From positions 1 to 8,261 of the forward strand of contig JADFXS010000120.1 in the NCBI GenBank assembly GCA_015233515.1: a DNA stretch of 8,261 nt, read 5' to 3'. The notes beneath the pieces were generated by a model. The model was not told the origin of the DNA, did not search any database, and was given only the letters and a program-made list of their open reading frames with translations. A program made the translations under genes and the position numbers. Source of the DNA: Deltaproteobacteria bacterium (GTDB lineage Bacteria > Desulfobacterota > Desulfarculia > Adiutricales > JAGVGV01). Numbering within the stretch: the stretch's first letter is position 1; each line of letters begins with the position of its first letter. Shown here piece by piece: positions 1 to 4,770 of this stretch.

Positions 1-1314
1 CACATCACGGCGGTTTATGAAGCTTTCGATCGCTCGAACTAGAATTTTTTCGGCCAGCTCGGGAAGTTTATTGAGATCGGAGAGATCCCGCTTGTAACCG
101 ATATGTTCCGCCCCCGGCAAGCGGTTGGATTCGTTGGTGGTGACCACCACGGTTTTAAAGCAGTTGGCTACATCCATGATCCCAGGGAATACTTCTTGGA
201 TGTCAGCCAGCCAAAGGTCCAGCGCGCCGGTGGCCACCACTAACTCAGAGCCGTTAGCGTTGGATAGCGGAATGACGTTGCCTAGACGATACATGGTTGA
301 CAGTCCGGAACAGCAAATTCCATAAAACTGGATACCCTGGGCTCCGGCTTCCGCGGCCAATTTGACGAATTTATCGGTTCTGGCCGTCTTAATGACTTCC
401 ATGGCCAGCATGGGGGCATGGCCGTGGATGGCGATATTGACAAAATCTTTTTTCAGCGCTCCAACGTTCGCCTTGACGGTGCTGCGGGTGGGAACGCCGA
501 AAAGACAGTCGCCGGCAATGGAGCCTCCCACCACGCTGTTCATCGAAAACGTGATACCCAGGCGGAGGAACTGGTCCATCGCTTTGCGCCAGTCACCCTG
601 GGTTCCGACCGTGGTCGAGTGCAATGTCTCAAAAACCTCGTGATACGAGCTGATCGGGGTTATCCCGAGATCATTCCAGACCTTCTGCCGTTCGGGCGGA
701 GCGACGGCCGTAAGGGTTCGGTGCGTGCCAGGTACGGTGCGGCTCATATCTTGGAGCAAAATATCCGCAATCTCGCCCGCCAAAGCTTCAATGGCTTTTC
801 CTTCGATCTCCAGGCCGTACATCTTGGCAACGCCGAGCACCTTCTTTTTGCCCACGATGGGAAGATCGATTTCTCCAGCGGCGGCCTTTTTCAGCGTTAG
901 CATGACTTCACGAGCGCGCGCGCCATGGGCCGCCACGCCTCCAGCCGCCGCGCGGGCCATGTTACGCGCGACGATGAGATCCGCATTCGCTCCGCAGGTG
1001 CCCCGAGGGGATTTTTCCGTGATCTTGCACGGCCCGAGCGAGCAGACTTTACAGCAGATGCCGGCTAATCCAAAAGTGCAGTGCGGTTTCTGCTTGTCGA
1101 AACGGTCAAAGCAGTTTTCACAGCCGACGCTGTCCATGTAGGCGACCATTTCTCTCACCGCGGGATCGGGCGCCTGGGCCATAACATCCGCCTTGCTGGC
1201 GAAGGTCTTGCGATATTCCGTAACGGCGTTCATGTAATCGGTAAAATCGTTATTGTGGTGATGGTGATGATGATCATCCGGGCCGTGTGCATGGGAATGT
1301 TTTTCATCTTCCAT
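1..1314 (-). CDS. CooS-like Ni,Fe-CODH/hybrid-cluster family protein, non-canonical active site (C-terminus outside window)
   Basis: The minus frame from ATG at 1314 stays open for 438 codons to the window edge; CooS proteins are about 630-670 residues, so roughly the last third is missing. A Shine-Dalgarno AAGGAG (1325-1330) precedes the ATG by 10 nt. Cluster D/B cysteines are intact: C79, C87, C88, C91, C96 and C107 in the pattern HCTFG-LAGICCKVC-SLGPC-GTCGA. Of the active-site (C-cluster) positions, the His ligand is present (H297 in IHGHAP) and one Cys is present (YGICCSG, C334/C335). The position equivalent to CODH-II Cys333 is Glu374 (DIQEVFP). The helix that carries the proton-relay histidines keeps H130 but has R133, E136 and L139 where CODH-II has His96/99/102. 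The N-terminus carries nine histidines in its first 20 residues, including six in a row. Family membership is certain. The substitutions argue against CO oxidation and for a CooS-V-like Fe/S/O cluster, hence no cooS symbol is assigned. The last three cluster-C cysteines lie outside the window. Likely cytoplasmic and sigma-54 controlled. Confidence 0.93.
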   Translation of the reverse strand, partial: MEDEKHSHAHGPDDHHHHHHNNDFTDYMNAVTEYRKTFASKADVMAQAPDPAVREMVAYMDSVGCENCFDRFDKQKPHCTFGLAGICCKVCSLGPCKITEKSPRGTCGANADLIVARNMARAAAGGVAAHGARAREVMLTLKKAAAGEIDLPIVGKKKVLGVAKMYGLEIEGKAIEALAGEIADILLQDMSRTVPGTHRTLTAVAPPERQKVWNDLGITPISSYHEVFETLHSTTVGTQGDWRKAMDQFLRLGITFSMNSVVGGSIAGDCLFGVPTRSTVKANVGALKKDFVNIAIHGHAPMLAMEVIKTARTDKFVKLAAEAGAQGIQFYGICCSGLSTMYRLGNVIPLSNANGSELVVATGALDLWLADIQEVFPGIMDVANCFKTVVVTTNESNRLPGAEHIGYKRDLSDLNKLPELAEKILVRAIESFINRRDV

Positions 1315-1605
1315 GTCCGATACTCTCCTTTGGTTAAATGTTGTGAAAGTTTGCCGTCAATCGGCGCATTCAGGCTTTATCGCCAAGTTTCGGCCGCCGC
1401 GAGTCTCGGCCGCCATCGAGACGCCGGCCCGTTAAGCACCGGCGTCACTTTATAGCTTTTGCGGATAATGGCGAGGGCCGGTCAGCGGATTGATGAGGCT
1501 GACCTACCTTTCATGAAGAACCATGCCCATGGCGATCATGGCGTTGCCCCCCAACGGGCCATGTAATTTTTATAAAGCTAAGGATTGTCATTGACGAGCT
1601 AACCA
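1315..1605 (-). other. Long, hairpin-rich 5' leader of the CooS-like gene
   Basis: The sigma-54 promoter at 1617-1631 predicts a transcript start near 1605, which leaves about 290 nt of untranslated leader. It holds perfect inverted repeats: GGTCAGC/GCTGACC (1480-1486 with 1498-1504), GACGCCGG/CCGGCGTC (1420-1427 with 1439-1446) and GTCTCG/CGAGAC (1403-1408 with 1417-1422). The last two share bases 1420-1422, so they cannot both form. CGGCCGCC is directly repeated at 1391 and 1407. A possible 11-codon leader ORF runs from 1539 to 1504 on the minus strand and stops at the edge of the first hairpin. I do not recognise a known riboswitch. A regulatory role is inference only. Confidence 0.45.
1325..1330 (-). 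promoter_or_regulatory. Ribosome binding site of the CooS-like gene
   Basis: AAGGAG on the minus strand, 10 nt before the ATG at 1314. It fixes the start so that the His-rich N-terminus is part of the protein. Confidence 0.75.
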
Positions 1606-1616
1606 CATCATTTATG

Positions 1617-1631
1617 GCAATCTCCGTGCCA
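1617..1631 (-). promoter_or_regulatory. Sigma-54 (-24/-12) promoter of the CooS-like gene
   Basis: On the minus strand the sequence reads TGGCAC-GGAGA-TTGC. It matches the sigma-54 consensus TGGCAC-N5-TTGC at every defined position, with exact spacing. It points at the CooS-like gene 300 bp downstream. The divergent gene next to it encodes a sigma-54 activator, which supports a functional pairing. Confidence 0.88.
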
Positions 1632-1716
1632 TTAAATGCGGAATATCAATGTTGTTGTAATTATGTAATAATCAGCATATTTCCTGAGTCAGGCCGCAGA
1701 ACGCAATTCCGTGGGC

Positions 1717-1749
1717 AACGTTTTTTCGTTGCAAAATAACGTTATTTTG
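1717..1749. promoter_or_regulatory. Candidate enhancer (UAS) for the sigma-54 activator
   Basis: CAAAATAACGTTATTTTG at 1732-1749 is an 18-bp perfect palindrome. Its core AACGTT recurs at 1717-1722, exactly 21 bp (two helical turns) away, again followed by a T-run. The palindrome centre lies about 115 bp upstream of the sigma-54 promoter, the usual distance for enhancer sites of bacterial enhancer-binding proteins. It also lies just before the activator's own ATG at 1765, so autoregulation is possible. Binding is inferred. Confidence 0.6.
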
Positions 1750-1764
1750 TTTATTGATGTAGTC

Positions 1765-3387
1765 ATGAAAAATGGATTGACCTTCGACATCAATGACGAA
1801 GCCTTAAACGCGCTCTTGCTGGAAATGGCGCAGCAGCGATCGATCGAGAGATTATTCAGTTTCATTGTCGTCGGTCTGGGTGAGTTCTCCGAGGTCGCAT
1901 TAGCCAGAATCTGGATTTTGAGGGCTGGAGGAGGTTGTTCAGACTGTTCAATGATGGCCGAATGCCATGATCATAAAAATTGCCTGCATCTTGTGGCCAG
2001 TACCGGACATTCCATTTGTGATCATAATGCCGACTGGACGCGTATCGATGGAAGTCATAAGCGGTTTCCGCTGGGTTCCCGCAAAGTCGGATATATTGCC
2101 GCTAGCGGCAGGCCGGTAGTCGTTGAATGCATTGAGTTGGATTCCCGGTGGATCCCTTACCCGGAATGGGCGCAAAGGGAGGGAATTAAAGGGTTTGCGG
2201 GACAACCCATGGTTTTTCGGGGAGAGGTGCTGGGGGTAGTGGCCATTTTTACCCGGACGCACCTTACTTCCCACATCCTCAGCATCCTCAGGGCGATTGC
2301 CGATCACGCCGCTGCGGCGCTGGCCAATGCCACGGCCTTTGAAGAAATCAAACGGCTTAAAAAAAAGTTGGAACAGGAAAACACCTATCTGCGTAAAGAG
2401 CTTTTCGAAATGGTTTCTTTCGGGGGGATTGTCGGGAAAAGCGAGTTATTGCAGAAGGTATTGAATAAGGTCGAACTGGTTGCCCCAAGCAACGCCAGTG
2501 TGCTCGTTCTGGGTGAATCGGGTACCGGCAAGGAACTTATCGCCAGAGAGATCCATCATCGCAGTTTGCGCAAAGAAAGAGCGATGATAAAGGTCAACTG
2601 CGCCTCTATCTCAAGAGATCTCTTTGCCAGTGAGTTTTTTGGGCATACCAAAGGCTCTTTTACGGGCGCGTATGCACACCGTGAGGGAAGATTCAGCGCC
2701 GCTGACGGCGGCACGCTTTTTCTGGACGAGATAGGTGAAATCCCCTTGGAACTGCAGAGCAAACTTCTCAGGGTTCTACAGGAAGGGGAGTATGAACGGG
2801 TCGGCGAGAACATAACCCGAAAGGTCGATACACGGATTATCGCTTCAACGAACCGAGATTTAAAGCAGGAAGTCAAGGCCGGGCGATTTCGTGAAGACCT
2901 TTACTTTCGCTTGAATGTCTTTCCAATTGAAGTCCCGCCCTTGAGGTCCAGAAAAGACGACATCGGCCCTCTGGCGGAACATTTTCTAAAAATTTATTCG
3001 CGGAAAATGAATCACATTGAAATCAAGTTGACCGTTGAGCATCTTAAACAGTTGCATGATTATGATTGGCCTGGAAACATTCGAGAATTACAGAATATTA
3101 TAGAAAGGGCGGTCATAACGGCCGTATCTGGTTCATTGCATTTTGACCTGCCTCAAGTAACTTCTCCGGGCAGCAAGCCGGTAATCGAATCCGGCACGGC
3201 TGCCAATAGTAAACCGATGGTGCTCTCGGAAATGGAAATGATTCGCTTGCAAAGGGAAAACACCCTGGCCGCTCTTCAGCAATGCCAATGGAAAATCTAC
3301 GGCCAGGGCGGCGCGGCCGAACTCCTGGGAATAAAGCCGACAACCCTTACCACCCGGATCAAAAAAATGGGCTTGAAAAGGCGATAA
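1765..3387 (+). CDS. Sigma-54-dependent transcriptional activator, GAF - AAA+ - Fis-type HTH
   Basis: This is a 540-aa enhancer-binding protein. Residues ~25-190 form a GAF-type sensor that contains C58-x2-C61-x5-C67-x5-C73, followed by LHLVAS, a Cys-rich signature I associate with deltaproteobacterial regulators. A charged coiled-coil linker spans ~190-215. The AAA+ domain (~220-450) has Walker A GESGTGKE (250-257), the sigma-54 contact loop as GSFTGA (297-302; usually GAFTGA), Walker B GGTLFLDE (315-322), arginine-finger region GRFREDLYFR and WPGNIREL (435-442). The C-terminus (~514-538) is a Fis-like HTH, GAAELLGIKPTTL. The frame is open back to a GTG at 1711, but that start would place the 18-bp palindrome inside the gene. 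Neither start has a clear Shine-Dalgarno, and the ATG matches the usual domain boundary, so 1765 is preferred. It probably activates the divergent CooS-like gene. The inducer is unknown; the Cys cluster suggests redox, metal or Fe-S sensing. Confidence 0.93.
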   Translation: MKNGLTFDINDEALNALLLEMAQQRSIERLFSFIVVGLGEFSEVALARIWILRAGGGCSDCSMMAECHDHKNCLHLVASTGHSICDHNADWTRIDGSHKRFPLGSRKVGYIAASGRPVVVECIELDSRWIPYPEWAQREGIKGFAGQPMVFRGEVLGVVAIFTRTHLTSHILSILRAIADHAAAALANATAFEEIKRLKKKLEQENTYLRKELFEMVSFGGIVGKSELLQKVLNKVELVAPSNASVLVLGESGTGKELIAREIHHRSLRKERAMIKVNCASISRDLFASEFFGHTKGSFTGAYAHREGRFSAADGGTLFLDEIGEIPLELQSKLLRVLQEGEYERVGENITRKVDTRIIASTNRDLKQEVKAGRFREDLYFRLNVFPIEVPPLRSRKDDIGPLAEHFLKIYSRKMNHIEIKLTVEHLKQLHDYDWPGNIRELQNIIERAVITAVSGSLHFDLPQVTSPGSKPVIESGTAANSKPMVLSEMEMIRLQRENTLAALQQCQWKIYGQGGAAELLGIKPTTLTTRIKKMGLKRR

Positions 3388-3675
3388 TAAATCCATTGCT
3401 TTTGGTCCTTTAGGCGTTCTTCGAAATTATCCTCTAAATTTGTTTAATCAACCCATTACGAACTTTAATTAAAAATTCTGCCCGCCGGTACCGGGATGGT
3501 TTGGCTCTAGCGGCCATGGAGATCAGTGGCCGGGCTGGCTGGTTTGTCCGGAATTTTTCCACCCCGGCCGATTTCGCCCAGCGGGCTGAGTTGGTTCCCC
3601 GAGATGCGGGGTGGGTAGCCAGGCCGGATGCCATCAATCATCGGCGCCCGTCTTGGGAAAAAAATTCCGAGACGT
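3388..3675. other. Convergent intergenic region, no gene
   Basis: It lies between the stop codons of two converging genes. Short ORFs on either strand have no start signal or recognisable motif. Small inverted repeats are present, such as CCCCG/CGGGG at 3597-3611, and CGTCT/AGACG flanking an A/T-run next to the hydrolase stop. None is a convincing intrinsic terminator. Confidence 0.5.
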
Positions 3676-4581
3676 CTAATCGGCCGATAAATATTTCATT
3701 TGGACATTACGAATGATTATGCTTTCCAAGACGCCCCTGGCCGGCAAGACCTTTTTCAATTCCGCCGCGATCTCTTCCGGGTTTTTTGATTTCGAAGCCA
3801 ATTCCTTGGCTTTCTGATCGAAAATGAGAATATATTCTTTCATGTCGGCCGCGTCTTTTTTGCTTGAAAGGGGGCCATGCCCCGGAACAATGGCGGTAAC
3901 GTCCAAGGACTGTATAAAATCCAGGGCTTTGGCCCATCCGGGGATGTCCCCGTCGCCCATGAAGGGATGAACTCCCGTAAACATGACGTCCCCGGCGAAA
4001 AGAACTTTCCTCTCAGGAAGGTAAACCAGAAGGCTGCCCGAAGTGTGAGATGGTCCCGGATAAATCAGTTCCACTTTCTCCCCGCCCAGGAGTATGGTCA
4101 AGCGGTCCGTAAAGGTTACGGCCGGCAGGACTATTTCCGTTCCGTCAAACAAATCCGCCGGCAGGCCGCGCTTGACGGCGTTACCAATAGCGGTCTCGCT
4201 GTTTTTTTCCATAGTTTTATAATCGTTGACCTGGGAAATGATCGTTGCTCCCAGTTTGGAAAATTCGGAATTACCAAAAGCGTGGTCAAGATGACAATGA
4301 GTGTCGACCACATATTTGATCGGCTTGTCGGTGATTTTTTTGATATCCCCGATCAGGCGGCGCGCCTCCTTGGCCGAAATAAGCGTGTCTATGACCAGAA
4401 CGCCGTCCCGGCCGACGACTACCCCGGCATTGGCGGCGAAACTGTTGGCCGGTGATGGTTCCCTGGCCTCGGTGTACGCGTAAACATTTTCGGCGACCCG
4501 GTTCAGTCCTTCAGAGGCCCAAACAGTCGGAACAATAAAGAATAAAAAAACGGCAATGAATAGCAAAACAGTTTTTTTCAT
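3676..4581 (-). CDS. Exported metallo-beta-lactamase-fold hydrolase
   Basis: This 301-aa protein has a signal peptide (MKKT, then a hydrophobic core to about residue 20, with likely cleavage after VWA at 22). Mature enzyme location is therefore periplasmic. All metal ligands of the fold are visible: THCHLDH (H95, H97, D99, H100), PSHTSG (H179), AGD (D198) and PGHG (H235), so a binuclear metal site should be intact. Length and motifs fit the broad 'MBL fold metallo-hydrolase' group related to the SoxH/quinoprotein-relay branch. The substrate cannot be told from sequence; beta-lactam resistance should not be assumed. A Shine-Dalgarno AAGGAG lies 8 nt before the ATG (4590-4595). It is transcribed divergently from the metallophosphoesterase, and both are exported metallohydrolases. 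An AT-rich TATAGT (4617-4622, minus) could be its -10 box, without a good -35. Confidence 0.92.
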   Translation of the reverse strand: MKKTVLLFIAVFLFFIVPTVWASEGLNRVAENVYAYTEAREPSPANSFAANAGVVVGRDGVLVIDTLISAKEARRLIGDIKKITDKPIKYVVDTHCHLDHAFGNSEFSKLGATIISQVNDYKTMEKNSETAIGNAVKRGLPADLFDGTEIVLPAVTFTDRLTILLGGEKVELIYPGPSHTSGSLLVYLPERKVLFAGDVMFTGVHPFMGDGDIPGWAKALDFIQSLDVTAIVPGHGPLSSKKDAADMKEYILIFDQKAKELASKSKNPEEIAAELKKVLPARGVLESIIIRNVQMKYLSAD

Positions 4582-4678
4582 TTCTTTCTCTCCTTGGAAA
4601 TTTTGGTGATATATTTACTATAAACCCGTGGTTTTGATAAAAATTCTTCCTCACGCCCCCTTCCAGGAGAATCTACGC

Positions 4679-4707
4679 TTGACAGAAAAGCAGCAACTGC
4701 TTAGTGT
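4679..4707 (+). promoter_or_regulatory. Sigma-70-type promoter of the metallophosphoesterase gene
   Basis: A perfect -35 TTGACA (4679-4684), a 17-bp spacer and a -10-like TAGTGT (4702-4707) predict a start near 4714. That lies 57 nt before the ATG at 4771. Confidence 0.6.
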
Positions 4708-4713
4708 TACAAA

Positions 4714-4746
4714 CCCGATATTTTTTCCCTTTGAGGAAATATCGGG
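4714..4746 (+). repeat. Inverted repeat at the predicted 5' end of the metallophosphoesterase transcript
   Basis: CCCGATATTT (4714-4723) pairs perfectly with AAATATCGGG (4737-4746). CC and GG inside can extend the stem by two pairs across a 3-nt bulge. It begins where transcription is predicted to start, so it could be a 5' stabilising hairpin or an operator overlapping the start site. No T-run follows directly, so terminator use in this direction is unlikely. Confidence 0.6.
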
Positions 4747-4770
4747 AAAATTCAATCGTAGGTAAATTTA

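Noticed and set aside
125..1455. Several plus-strand ORFs opposite the CooS-like gene
   Set aside because: They are shadows of the minus-strand gene, with low-complexity translations and no domain motifs.
1403..1504. Known riboswitch (for example the molybdenum cofactor class) in the cooS-like leader
   Set aside because: I could not match conserved positions of any class I know; only generic hairpins are supported.
1711..1764. GTG start at 1711 for the sigma-54 activator
   Set aside because: No Shine-Dalgarno, and it would put the 18-bp palindrome and its repeat inside the coding region. ATG 1765 fits the domain boundary better. Not fully excluded.
3434..3716. Short ORFs in the convergent gap (both strands)
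   Set aside because: No ribosome binding sites, no recognisable motifs, and one overlaps the end of the hydrolase gene.
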